From Augochlora pura (taxonomy: Eukaryota > Arthropoda > Insecta > Hymenoptera > Halictidae): a stretch of 64,000 nucleotides of DNA. The position numbers and the translations under genes are program-made. This document shows positions 35,961 through 47,129 of this stretch, piece by piece. The notes beneath the pieces are model-generated. The model worked only from the letters and a program-made list of their open reading frames with translations, was not told where the DNA came from and did not search any database. The stretch is taken from the NCBI RefSeq assembly GCF_028453695.1, contig NC_135778.1, forward strand, positions 12,150,244 to 12,214,243, written 5' to 3'. Every line of letters begins with the position of its first letter. The first letter of the stretch is position 1.

Positions 35961-36533
35961 TCGAGATCGCGGATGCCGGTTAGGCGGAAAAGGAGAACAG
36001 GCGAGGAGCAGCCGCGCTACGATTCTTCGCCGGCTAGGATAATTGAGGGTTCCGTAAATCAATATCGGTACAAGGGGGTGTTGGCTGTCCGGGGATAGGC
36101 GGGGGGGCTGGTGTTTCGAGGTATTATACACTGCGCCGGCACCCGAAATATAATTAAGGAGGCGACTTTTCAATTTAAGCACAATATTTTAAAAGATATA
36201 ATTAAGGGCTCGGGCAGCTCTCAGCGACCAGGCCACTAATTGCGCCGAGGGAATCCCTCGGGGATCCTGGTCCGAGGCTCCGTAGCTGTTAGTATTTCTA
36301 TGCCTGGTCTATGTCCGTGTGGGGTCGGGCACGTTCACCTAGCCGCACCTACGGCACACCAGCGTCCCGACGCGACGCCCCGTACCACGGTGCACCGCAG
36401 CACGACACGAAACACACCATGGACACGTCCTGCGGCACGCCATGGAACACGGCTACCACGAATGTCCCGCGGGAACTATCCATCCGCGTCTCTCTCACCC
36501 CGTCACTATTCTTCTCTCGTTCTCTCCGTCGTT

Positions 36534-36556
36534 CCTCTCTCTCTCTCTCTCTCTCT
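36534..36556. repeat. (CT)n microsatellite
   Basis: This is a CT run of about 11 units within the GC-rich block. Confidence 0.9.
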
Positions 36557-36873
36557 TACTCGCTGTCGTGCTCCCGGCTCAACGTTAACCACCACCCTCC
36601 CACCCTCTCCTTACCTATTTCCTTCTCCTCGGATTATTTCCTTTTTCTGGCGAGCGCGCGCGCTCTTCTGTCCTTTTTTCCTCGGTATTATCGAGTTCAA
36701 GGTCGACCGATCGAAGGTAATTTTCTCGGGCTGATCGCTTCCGCTCGTCCCCCGAGTACGATCCACCGGGTACTCCGGTGTCTTTTTTTCTCTCGTTCCA
36801 CCCCTTCCCGTTCGGCGAATCGGCGCGTGGCTTTTCTTTTTATCGCTCCGCGCTGTGTCCCGCGACGCGCCTA

Positions 36874-36893
36874 CCTCCTCCTCCTCCTCCTCC
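36874..36893. repeat. (CTC)n trinucleotide tract
   Basis: About six to seven CTC units are present, encoding Leu or Pro runs in the overlapping chance frames. Confidence 0.85.
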
Positions 36894-37540
36894 TTCCCCT
36901 ACCCCCATCCACCTTTCTCGCTCGGCGCTTTCTTTTTCGTTTGACTTTTTCCCCCGGTCTCGTTTTATTTCTGTTCGCGATCGCGTGTTTCATAAACTCG
37001 GGGAGAGAAAGGGCTCGGAACGAGCACCGACGACCGAGGCCCCCGGATGGAAATTGGTTCCGGACGGGTTCGGAAACTGGCCGGGAACGGTTGAATTGGA
37101 ATTTTTCGAGGTCCGTTTGGATTAAAAAGGGCATCCTTCGATCCTGTGGGAAATACTGCCGGCGAAAGGGGTTACGTACGCGTTGCGGAACCGACGGAAC
37201 GCTCGGCCCGGTAGATTTACGATCTTCGGCTCGGACGTGGTTGTTGAAAATTGACCGGCACCGGACCGGATTAAATTTGAAAAAAAAAAGCGAAGACGCC
37301 CGCGCCGAGAGTAATTCCAACGGTAAGTGGCCTCTGTCTTCTATTTTGTACACACCCCTCACCTGCGGGGGTGGTTCGTGAAAAAGTCATTCGCCGGGTA
37401 CGACTCCTCTGTTCGTGTTCCTTTGACCTTAATAATTGCGTTGCTGTTTCGTCTCTGGGGATTGTCCGAGTCCAAATTCGCAATACCATTTGTTCTCGGT
37501 TACAAATGGTTTGCGCAGTAAATCGAATAATAATCGAATG

Positions 37541-39930
37541 AAATATGTAGTGGAAGATGAAATTAGTATGTGAAGGTGTATAGTTAAAACTGTATAGGTG
37601 GCTGTACGAAATCAGAATATTATAGGAATTGATAAATTTACAGTTGTCAGAAAGGCAAGAATAACTGAACCTTTATTTGTCTTCGAAATTTAGTTTACAT
37701 TCTTGGAAACGAATTGCAAAATAGTAATTAAGACTTCATGTGGTATACACTTTAATATAATTAAAAAATTCGTAAAACAAACTATCTAGCAACGAGGACC
37801 AATGGGGAGACTGCAGGTAGACGAACGATCCCCTGCAGTCGCAACAAGGGCGCCACTCGCCGCTTCGCGGACTCGTTGAAACGCTTCAAAGCGTAACTCC
37901 GTGAATTCCTCGTTTATTCTAGTCGCTGCAGCTTCTGGATCTCAAGTAAATAATGGCGCTGTTTAAAAATTCCATTTCGCCAGGCAACTTTGCACCGTTA
38001 AAACGGAACTTCCGCGGGAATTACAAAGCGCGTGGAATAATAAATAGTCGCGGCGGCGGGAACGGTTCACGGCCGTGGAACGGATGTATAGTCATTTTTC
38101 AAACGTTGCGTTTCCCCGAACGAGCCGATTCACGGGCAACGGAACAATCATCCGTTCTTTTGTGCGATTTTATTGTACCTGGGGATCGCCGACGTCTCTG
38201 TTCTTCGCGAGAGGGAAACCGGCCGGCACTCGGGAAATCGAATAGGCCGCGGCAAATTGTCGAAATTTCCAATCGGTAGACTGCCGGTCGCGCGGAGACC
38301 GCGGCCTTTGATCGATTTAGCCGCTCGGATCCAAACGGGTGTCGCAATTTCGCTCCGCGTAATTGCGTGAAAGAGAGGCCGCCGCTTTTTCACCACTTCT
38401 GCACCCTCCGCCGCTGCCTCCCCGCCCACACCCCCTCCCGAAGCTCCCACCAACGAGACCCTCAGCCACGCGAAGAGGATCTCCTACGCCAGTGCAAATT
38501 TCGAGATCTATATCAGAGGAGTCGCGCCGACAGGTGAACCTCGAAGCCGCCGGTGACCCGATCGATACGCGATATTTTCGTCCGTGTGCCCGGTATCGAT
38601 GGCTGAGAAACAAGTTGATTCTGTGAAACGTGAATTCCCGTTTTGATATCTCAGTTTCGTTGACACGCCGTGGCACCGCGTCGCCCGCAAACGAAAACCA
38701 GGAATTATTTGTTTGAAAAGGAACACTGTTTTAGAGCTTGAACGTTGTTTCGTTCCACTGTATCCTATTTTTATTTCATCGTATAAATCGGTGACTGATC
38801 GTTGCGACGGTTTAAGCGCTAAAATATGCCTGAATATTTCACGGGATTTTAATTATCGAATATGCTGGTTTCGAGTAACCTGGAAACGGGCTGACATGCA
38901 TGTAAAATTACTAGTTAAGCTCGGAGAGTGATCAGCTGACAGACAACATACAGAATAATTCAGGTCCTCCGACTTGGTTCAAAGATAATTCGGTAACCTG
39001 CAGATTCCCGCACTCTCGCCACGAGTTTCTCTGTTTCGAGCGTTAATTATACGGCATTAATTATTTCAACTCGTTTCATTTCCGCTTTAACGATAATACT
39101 AATAATAACAATAGTAATCCACCTTCAATGTGTGCTCATCACTAATGCAATAATAATCATATTTACGTATAAAAACGTACAAACTGTGCCCGAACGAAAC
39201 AATTAATTTGTCGTAATTACATTGTTGATGATTATGCATTTAGGACAAATTTCGCGTTGCAGAAATGCTGGAACATAAACGTTTGAATACAATTTTACGT
39301 GGACACGTATTTTCTGGGAAATGCTAGTAATTGTAACGTCCCTGAAGAGTCGCCGGAAAAATTTTGTTCATAACTGAATCTGCCACGGATTTGTAGGTCG
39401 AAGCTACCCGCTTTACAGCGCCCTCCTAAAACTTGACGTACGATTGTTTTCGGTCGTTTTATCGCGCTGTAAATGAAAGACATACTGCCAACTTTAGGGC
39501 AATATAAGCTGCACCATAAGCGCTTTATACGACCAAACTTGTTCCCCATTTCTGTTCCATAAAACCGTTAAAAAAATATCATACATCAAGATTTAAGGTG
39601 TCGTTGTAAAACTGAAACATCAATCATCGAACTACCGGCAATTTCAATCACGGGAATTTTTAATAATCTTGAGAATTTTGAATTTCCCATCGGCTACGCT
39701 ATGCAGCGATGTTTTTAGAAAAATATGAACGGTAGATTTTAAAAATAGAAGCTTCGTTTCAAAATTAGTTATAATTAATTACGAGATTATGAATATTATT
39801 ATAGCAACTCCATATTTCCAGATAATAAACATGATTGGTTAATTGCTTTGACGAAAATCAACTACGAAAGTCCAACAAAATCAGAATAATTGATTTAGAA
39901 AAACTGAAACCAGAAAATCATAATTTGTTA
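37541..39930. other. Mixed spacer: AT-rich edges around a GC-rich block (37780-39010)
   Basis: Frames of 65-119 codons on both strands in the GC-rich centre are Arg/Ser/Gly-rich and mutually overlapping. No domain, exon border pair or repeat is claimed. 39010-39930 is AT-rich with a short AATAATAACAATA simple stretch near 39105. Confidence 0.35.
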
Positions 39931-40169
39931 TTAACTCCTTGCATTATGACTCCTTTCACGTTGCGTTGATTAGCACTTATTTGTCCTTAATATTTTCCTT
40001 AATAGGACCAAACAAATATTGTCTTTATTTACTTTCATTTCTAGACTTTTATTACAGAAGTATTAAATTTTATTTCGATTTATAAAAAATTAGTAATATT
40101 CATATTTCTTAGATCTTGCATGGAATCTTTATCACGAGTCTGACGCGTTATTATAATACAAGAGGTTAA
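39931..40169 (+). mobile_element. Family B TTAA MITE (239 bp)
   Basis: It starts TTAACTCCTTGCATTATGAC and ends TATAATACAAGAGGTTAA. The subterminal palindrome has one change (ACGAGTCTGACGCGT). It is uninterrupted, with a TTAA at 39999-40002 at the point where the copy at 17041 received a nested element. It aligns throughout with 55646-55896. Confidence 0.85.
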
Positions 40170-40245
40170 ACTACAGATTCTTGAACGCTATGAACATTTT
40201 CTGTATCAATTGCAAGAAGTTGAAGCCAAATAGAAACTTGTCCTA

Positions 40246-40715
40246 CAATAACTTTAATTCATTTTAACACTTTATCGACTGGTAGCCTATAAATCGGCTT
40301 TTCCTCTTGACCGGCAGCCTGTGAATCGGTTACCATAGTAATCCTTCATTTGTTATCTATTATTGAGAAAAATGTCTTAAATTGTACCACAAGTTTCAAT
40401 ATTATTATATAAATTTTTAAATATTAAATACTTTTCGCGATTAATAAGATAAATAAAATCAAAATAGAAACGAAAATTTTTAAGACCGGGTGACCGGTCG
40501 ATACAGTGTTAACATCTTGGTATTTTTCATTTCGTTCAATATTCTAGACATTATTGCGAACATTCTCAGACAAAAAACCTAGTGGACCAACAATTATTGT
40601 AAATGATTATAAAATAACTTTAATTCATTTTAACATTATGGTATTTTCTATTTCGTTAAATATTCTAAACATTATTACGAACATTCTGAAACCAAAAACC
40701 TACTGAAACAACAAA
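40246..40715 (+). repeat. Two-unit direct duplication, one unit filled by a MITE
   Basis: CAATAACTTTAATTCATTTT at 40246 recurs as AATAACTTTAATTCATTTT at about 40613. After the family H element ends at 40512, unit 1 continues with GGTATTTTTCATTTCGTT, ATATTCTAGACATTATTGCG and ACATTCTC. Unit 2 continues with GGTATTTTCTATTTCGTT, ATATTCTAAACATTATTACG and ACATTCTG. The TTAA in unit 2 (40630-40633) is unoccupied. The duplication therefore predates the insertion. Confidence 0.8.
40264..40512. mobile_element. TTAA-type MITE, family H (249 bp), with local empty site
   Basis: The left end, TTAACACTTTATCGACTGGT, and right end, ACCGGTCGATACAGTGTTAA, are inverses at about 18 of 20 positions. A perfect hairpin, GACCGG-GTGA-CCGGTC (40484-40499), lies at the right subterminus. 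The neighbouring duplicate unit has a single TTAA at the corresponding position, showing TTAA duplication on insertion. Confidence 0.88.
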
Positions 40716-43289
40716 GATTCTATACCATTTGCCGATTGCATCTCCCAGAAATTCCGCGTGCATTCCGATTAAATCCCCGCCGGTTGCGTCCTAATCAATT
40801 TTTGATAAACCGCGAGACCGTCTGCGAGCGCAGCCGGCGCCCCTCGGAATTAAAAGGAGAGCCGAAACGAAGGTTAGAACAATCCCGGCAAATTGTCGTT
40901 TATATCGCCGGCAAGAGGGAAACAATGTTGGCCCGTGTCGAAGGATTCGCGTCCCCGGACGATGTGAATGCAGCTTAAGGCGAGCGAAGTCACGCCGCGT
41001 CTGGGACTCTCCTTCGCACAATGTCGTAATCAAAGCTACCACTGTCTTCCCCCAGCCCGGCACAATAGCGTCGTTCGAGGGGATGGATCGTCGGCTACAT
41101 CTTCGTCGACGGCGTCGCCGTCGTCGTCGGTGGCACTCAAAACTAAAACGACACTAATCATCGAGCACGGGCTGCGGAGCGGCACAGGCGTAATGCGTTC
41201 CTTCGCAAAAGTATCTCCGAAAGTGGTGCGGCGAATTGTTAATGCCGCCGCGGAACGAGTCCCTTCGGGATCGAATACCGCGAGCCGTGGGGGGATATTA
41301 ATATCCCGTTATTTTCCCCGGCACCGATCAAGCCCCGCGTGCTTTCGCACTGTTTTTCATCCTGGATATTACAGAGCCGCGGTTATTACCTTGGTCCTCT
41401 CTCTGGCATCATTACGGCTTTATTGTCGCCGTACACGAGATATTATTTCTTTTTTTCCCCCGGTTACCAAGCATTGTCGTTTTGTTCTTTCCCAGTCAAA
41501 GGCAGTCAGGCTCATCAACTGATTGGAACAACCGTCGAACGGCGGGTGCTCGGATCCGAGGGGCCGCCGCGACGGCGCTCGCCCGCTTTGGCACAGATAC
41601 GAGAGAAGAAATTGTCCTGGCCTAGTTAGCGTGGGCTTGTTTATGTTTAATTCGGAGGCTCGTTCGCGCGGAAGCCCCGCGAATGCTCGAATAATTAGCG
41701 TTTCTGCTCGACTCTTTCCCTCCGTTCGGCAAGTGGCTCCCGCCTAATGACCCGTCAACTTATTCGCCGTTATTCTCTTTGCCGGGCGCGCGTTCCTAAC
41801 TTGCGCTTAATTGTTTATTTCGCCCCGCGCTTTACGGGCTCGCTTGTATCCCGCGCAGGCAGCTTACACGCTGCCGCTGCCACGCAGAATTATGGATATT
41901 AATTTGTTACCCGGAACGGAGGCTGTGGAAGACTGCGCGTGCCGTTCCGCGCAACCGGGACGAGCCGCGGCTTTGATCGCCTATAAGAATGCGCGGGCAT
42001 TTTGTTCGCCGCGCGCTATTTTTCCCTATCCGGAACCGGTCCACCGGATAAGCTCGTTAAATTGGACCTCTCGCGAAGTGAACTTCCGACCTTTGAGGCC
42101 GATAAAAAGTTTCGTAATATTTTCAGTTGCCGAGCATCCACGTTTTTATCGGGCTCGCGGAAAGATTAAGCAGAATTGTTTGCCACTATTCCAGCCACTC
42201 GAGAAAGAAAATTCAACAAAAGCAATCGCCCGCCGTCGCTGTGGCAACACCGGCCCGATTTATTTCTCGCCGTTTCGCTTTGTTCCTGCGATTCTGTATG
42301 AACAAACGTCTTCTCTCCCCTCCGGCTCGCTCCCTCCCTCGATACCTCGCCAGCGCGCGCGCGCGAAGCTGACAATACACTCGTAAAACTAACAATTTAA
42401 TCTCTAATAATTCGAGGCTCTAAACTGTTACAATACCATCCCTCCATTATCCTCGCCGCGCCACCCTTCCGTTTGCCGTGAGTAATAATGCCTAAACATG
42501 CTGGCGCCATTAAGCAATTATATGCGTGAAATCCATTCCAATTGGACCACCCAGACGGCCCTCCACGTAATTGCCCGGCTACGATACCACCGGCTATTCC
42601 CAGTAGGTACCTTGCGCCTCGTGCAATGAAGATTTCAATTGCACCACCTTTGTACCCACTAATGAACACATGAATTAATCCGCGCCGTTTATCGCGGGCC
42701 GAACATTACGACGATTTGCCCGCGGAACAATTGTTGCTGCGAAATCGCGACGGTTTCGTTTCTTTCACGAGATAACTGTTCGTCCTGCGCGGGACCATTA
42801 TGTTTGTAAATGACGCGGTATTCTCGAGTGCGTGAAACAAAAGTAGCAAAGGTTTTCTTTAGCGATCGTTTCGAGTGGCCACTGTACGCGTTTGTATACC
42901 TGCTTTCATTATCTTCGATTGTACCAACGATGCAAGCCTAATTTAATTTCTGTCGATTCAATGGTGCACGATAGTCTCTAGATCGTTTTCCATAAGTATA
43001 TCGAGCAGCTGTAAATGGTGTACGTTTTTAGTGTGCTTGAATAGTAATAGAATACATGTAAACTGTGAGTTCGATTCTTGATGGACAATTGGACATTTAA
43101 ACAATATAATTTTTTTAGTAAATTGTACGAAATACTTGTTCAAGGAAATATGTTCTCCATTTTAGTAATTTTATATTTCGCCTATCCATTTTTCTCATAA
43201 TTGTAAAATCATCCCTAGGTATACAGTTTTGAGGGAAAAATTCAACATGTACTGTGTTTTCTAGATTTATTTATTTAATAAATAGGAAA
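40716..43289. other. GC-rich block (40716-42900) then AT-rich spacer
   Basis: Frames of up to 191 codons on both strands are Arg/Ser/Pro-rich. A (TCG)n-like stretch occurs at 41100-41135. The minus-strand frame 42669-42397 (90 codons, Gly/Ile/Ala-rich) reads unusually smoothly, but I do not recognise it; it is noted as a finding only. No gene is supported. Confidence 0.4.
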
Positions 43290-44051
43290 ACTCTTTAAAG
43301 CAAGCGTTACACGAGCATTGGCAGATAAATACAGCACAAAACAACTGTTCTTTAAAACAATGAAATTTTCTGTTGAAGTGCATTATTCAGTTTGTTCAAC
43401 TGATGACAGTAGACTTCCGAATTAATTGTTGTGTTATTCGATAAAAGCTCAAAAAAACGATTCCTTTAAAATTCCACCAGACAGCATCACCCATTTTTTA
43501 TGGATATTGGCTTTGGAAATGCTTTGAGCCGGTTCATCTTCTTTGCTCCATGATCTCTTGCGTTTGACATTGTTACATACAACCCATTTTTCGTTCCCAG
43601 TAATGATACGCTTCAAAAATGGATAATTTTCGTGACGTTTAAGAAGCGAATCACAGACGTCGACGCAACGACATCAATTTCTCTCCGTGATAATATGGGG
43701 AACCCATATATCAAGCCTTGAGGTCAAACCCAGGCCTTTCAAATGGTCATAAACAATTGGATTTGATAAATTTAACCTCTCACCGATCTCGCGTGTTGCT
43801 ATTCACCGGTTTGCATCAACTAATGCCTTTATCGTAACTTTATCAGCTTCAACGGGCCTTCCAGAACGTGGTGCATTTTCAACATCAAAATTGCCAGATC
43901 AAAATTTTGCAAACCACTTCTGGCACTGGCATACTGTCAACACATCTTCTCCATACAAATCGGTTAATTTCTTTCTGGCTTGAATAGCTCTTTTACCTTT
44001 TCTATAGTAAAAACGTAAAACATGACGAAAATGCTGCTTATTGCTCTCCAT
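43290..44051 (-). pseudogene. Dead mariner (Tc1/mariner, D,D34D type) transposase
   Basis: Reading minus from the ATG at 44051 gives a mariner transposase. Residues 1-50 form the first helix-turn-helix region (start MESNKQHFRHVLRFYYRKGK, later QKWFAKF). A SGNFDVENAPRSGRPVE linker follows, then a WVPH motif at residues 116-119 and the catalytic-core start ITGNEKW near residue 150. In active mariners this last motif is TGDEKW, so the first catalytic Asp is Asn here. TGA stops interrupt codons 51, 83 and 126. Near 43450 the frame shifts, after which INSEVYCHQLNKLNNALQQK is readable, then a trace of the NARPH block near 43310. The last quarter of the protein and the inverted termini were not found. 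It cannot make a functional transposase. Known family length is about 345 residues; roughly 250 are represented. Confidence 0.93.
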
Positions 44052-47000
44052 ATTTATAAAGACCCCAAACAGAAACTACTGTGTAGAATCAAATGGACTT
44101 TTCCACACACAAGCCTTGCTATATCAGCTCTCAAAACATATAATGATTATGCGGCTCGAGTGCGATGGTCATTTTGAACGACGAGAACTTCGAACGTAAT
44201 TGTCGGCCGGCGAATTAACCCGAGCAGATCGTGGTTCGTGCGTTCACGTTCGCGGCGGCGTTTTCCACGCGATTAGTCGATGAAGACAGAACAACTTCCC
44301 GAAGGAGGGTGCAAGGCGGTCCCCTTCCGGGAAGGGTTGCATCGATTTTTCGAAGTCATCGCGACGGTTGCCACGACCGCAAGGTTTAGCCGTCTCCTGT
44401 TAGGAGGAGAGTTTCGACGTGGATCGACCTTTCGAAGATCAAAGGAGGCCCCGGATCGATGGGGTTACCTCGATTCAATTTATCCTTAGCGATTTTATTG
44501 GTGCCGGGAACAGAGCCCCTCTTATCCTACGAATGGGCACACCTTTTATTCATTATTGAAGGCGCGCGAGGGTCAACGGTTCCGCAGCCAGTCGAAAGGA
44601 AGTCGGGAATGCGCCCCTTTCCGGAACCCGAAGAGGGTCGGTCGTCATTAACTAGACAAAATTGATTCGACCGGGCAGGTAAAACGCGGGTGCCTTCGGT
44701 GATTCTTTTCGTCGGGGACACGGCTGGAATGCAGGAACGGAATCCACCGTGTTTGATCGTACACGGGTACACTTTGATGTCGATGCTGATGCGATAAAGC
44801 GGACTTGTTTGAGCTGGTAAAGATAACTTAGTGATTTTAATTGCTACCGAGTTGTCCCTGGTATGGGGCAGAGATTGTATCTCTGTAAGAAGCTGAAAGA
44901 AGGTCTCATTGAATCGATAAAGGGAAGGTATAATAAATGTGAGCACAATTTCGATACATCTTTAAGACGATGACCTTTGACCATTCACACGTTGAGTGCC
45001 GAAAATCGATCCGAAAAATCCCTACCCAATCTAAGTAATGATATTATCAAAATCGAAACAGGAAGGTATATGGTTATCATAAGACCGTAAGTATTTTAAT
45101 TCTTTTGTGAACTAAATTTTGAAAAATTGATTCGGAAAACTGGACGAAGTTTTAAATAATTTCAAATGCAAAACTGTATCCAGTAACGATGGGAACAGTT
45201 TCGATATACCTAATTTAATAGTACCAGCTTTGTGGGACACATATCTTCACAAACAAAACTGTCGACGAAATGTCGACGAAATTTCTTGGAAAGACGACAT
45301 AAAAACATATTACCACGGCAATCGAAGCATTGAATGATTATTAAAGTTCGCGTGTAAACTACGAGAATTCCCGCCGCTGAACTAGACGGTCGGAGTACCG
45401 AAAAATTCGCGCGACAGTCGGGTTCGGTATTTCCGATCCGGTTCGTCGCGAAAAATCAATTCTCCGGGGCGTTCCCGCCAATCTTCTCGTCGCAAAGTGG
45501 CTGAAAACGCGATCGTCTAAAACAGTAGCCCGCGGCGTCGGCGCCGGCGAACTCCTTGTCGAAGAAACGGTGCGAAGAGGGCGGCGAAACGAACTTCCCT
45601 TATTGAGAGGCGAAAATGAAAATTCGGTTGAATGCGGTGCACGGAGCGATTAACGGTCCCGCTAGTGCAAACGAAGTACGCCATTGTCTCCGGAAAAGTT
45701 CCTTGCTCGGATCGGCGGAACTTTTCTCGGATGCCGAAAGGGCGTTCCCATTGGTCGAACTAGCTGTCGGCAGTTAGGAAAGTATGGCACGCTCAGGGTG
45801 GATCCGATATGATTTCACGCAATTTCAGGGATAGAGGAACATTGTGAGACGATGGCGAAACGGCCGGAGGAGACGAGCGTCGAAAGAGGGCGGTTTACGA
45901 GGGACGAGAGAGACGGAGAACGGGGGCTGAAAGGACGCCGATGGTGGTGGGGGGAGGAGGAGGGAGGTGGAGGGACAAAGGGGCACTGAGTAGAGCGATT
46001 AGCACGGCCCATTGCGCGATGCTAGTGGCACACAACAGCGACCCTGTTCAACTTGGATCGCTTCCAAGGGTCCAGGACGATCCTTTATACGAACAGAATC
46101 ATCCAGGATAGGCCCGCCGACACACGGCTCGGCAAAGTCTCCTTTCATTTTGCCAGCAACTTATTTTTTCTCGCGTTCTTGTCAAACATCGATAGCTCGA
46201 GCACTGTTGGATCTACGATTCAAGGAACCCTCTATCTTATTTCCAGTTTTTATTTACCGAAGACTGGAAACTGTCAATCTAAACTGAAGCGGAATGTACA
46301 GGGTGATTTATGTTTGTGGGGATAAGTGAACTATATGGTTTAAATATTCCCACTTAGCACATACAATTTAATTAAGTATCTGATATGAACGTGTCACACT
46401 AAGAAATAAATCATTCCTGTTTTCCATGTATACGTGCTCTTTCTATGAATTATTCGTTGGTAGAAAACAACATTTACAAAATGGTAAAAACTTCATTAAT
46501 ATAATTCGTGAATGTAATCTATATTAATAGAGATAATAGACAATAATTGTATACATGCTTATCCTCTAATTTCAACCACTTAACTTGTATTTATCAAAAT
46601 TCTGTCTTTTACATTTTGACTACATTTTCATTATTATATTCGCTCGCTGTTACTGCACTTGTTTCATTCTACCTATAAATAAGCATTCGCCCGTGAATAA
46701 GTATCACGAAAATAAAATTTGATAAGTTGATGGAAACGAGACACCCCCTATGCAAAATACGGCGTTGAGAGGGTTCGCCGAGAACGTGGGAACGCCGACA
46801 TCATGATCGGAACTCGCAGTTACTTGTTGAACTTTTATTTCTGATCGTCGCCGTGGCTGGGCGCGAAAGGAGCCGAGCGAACGAGAGAGGGTTGCGGCGA
46901 AGAGGGTGGAGCGGCGGGGGAGTTGGGAGGTCGTCTGTGGCAAGAATTTTTCATCGCGGCGCGCTGGACTGTTTCCGAAGGGAGCAAGGAATATCGAAGT

Positions 47001-47052
47001 GGAAAAGTGGGGGCGCGCGGGAGACGAGGTGCACTTAGCAGGGAGCGTCGCC
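44052..47052. other. Alternating GC-rich and AT-rich spacer
   Basis: GC-rich parts (44130-44950, 45350-46300, 46780 on) carry chance frames on both strands. At 44990 the sequence CACACGTTGAGTGCCG resembles a lone end of a family C TTAA element, but no TTAA or partner end is clear. TACAGGGTGATTTATG at 46297 resembles arthropod transposon termini, without a delimited element. No gene is supported. Confidence 0.35.
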
Positions 47053-47129
47053 GGGGGGGGGGGGGGGGGGGGGGGGGGGGTCCCGGAGGAGGAGGGGAAA
47101 GAAAAAGGGGCCCGGGGGGGGGGGGGGGG
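47053..47129. repeat. Long poly-G runs (28 G and 16 G)
   Basis: Uninterrupted G runs at 47053-47080 and 47114-47129 are separated by a G/A-rich segment. Both could form G-quadruplexes and both are places where sequencing length calls are unreliable. Gly-rich frames across them are artefacts. Confidence 0.9.

Larger units (their letters stand above)
35411..37540. other. GC-rich block with large GA/CT tracts; no gene supported
   Basis: The 356-codon frame at 36311-37381 is the longest here. It is unconvincing: it runs through the CT microsatellite (36534-36556), a (CTC)n tract (36874-36893) and long Ser/Arg/Leu/Phe-rich stretches, with no domain. Other frames overlap on both strands. A transcribed leader or regulatory DNA cannot be excluded. 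Confidence 0.45.

Noticed and set aside
36311..37381. The longest open frame in the window (356 codons, plus strand)
   Set aside because: It runs through CT and CTC simple repeats and long Ser/Arg/Leu/Phe-rich low-complexity stretches, has no domain, and overlaps open minus-strand frames. It is a chance frame in GC-rich DNA.
44990..45330. Possible third family C element beginning CACACGTTGAGTGCCG
   Set aside because: The left TTAA is absent and no convincing inverted partner end was found. At most it is a lone decayed terminus.
46290..46325. TACAGGGTGATT motif as a transposon end (also ACAGAGTGTCTCC near 16151)
   Set aside because: It resembles arthropod transposon termini, but no second end, target duplication or coding remnant was found.
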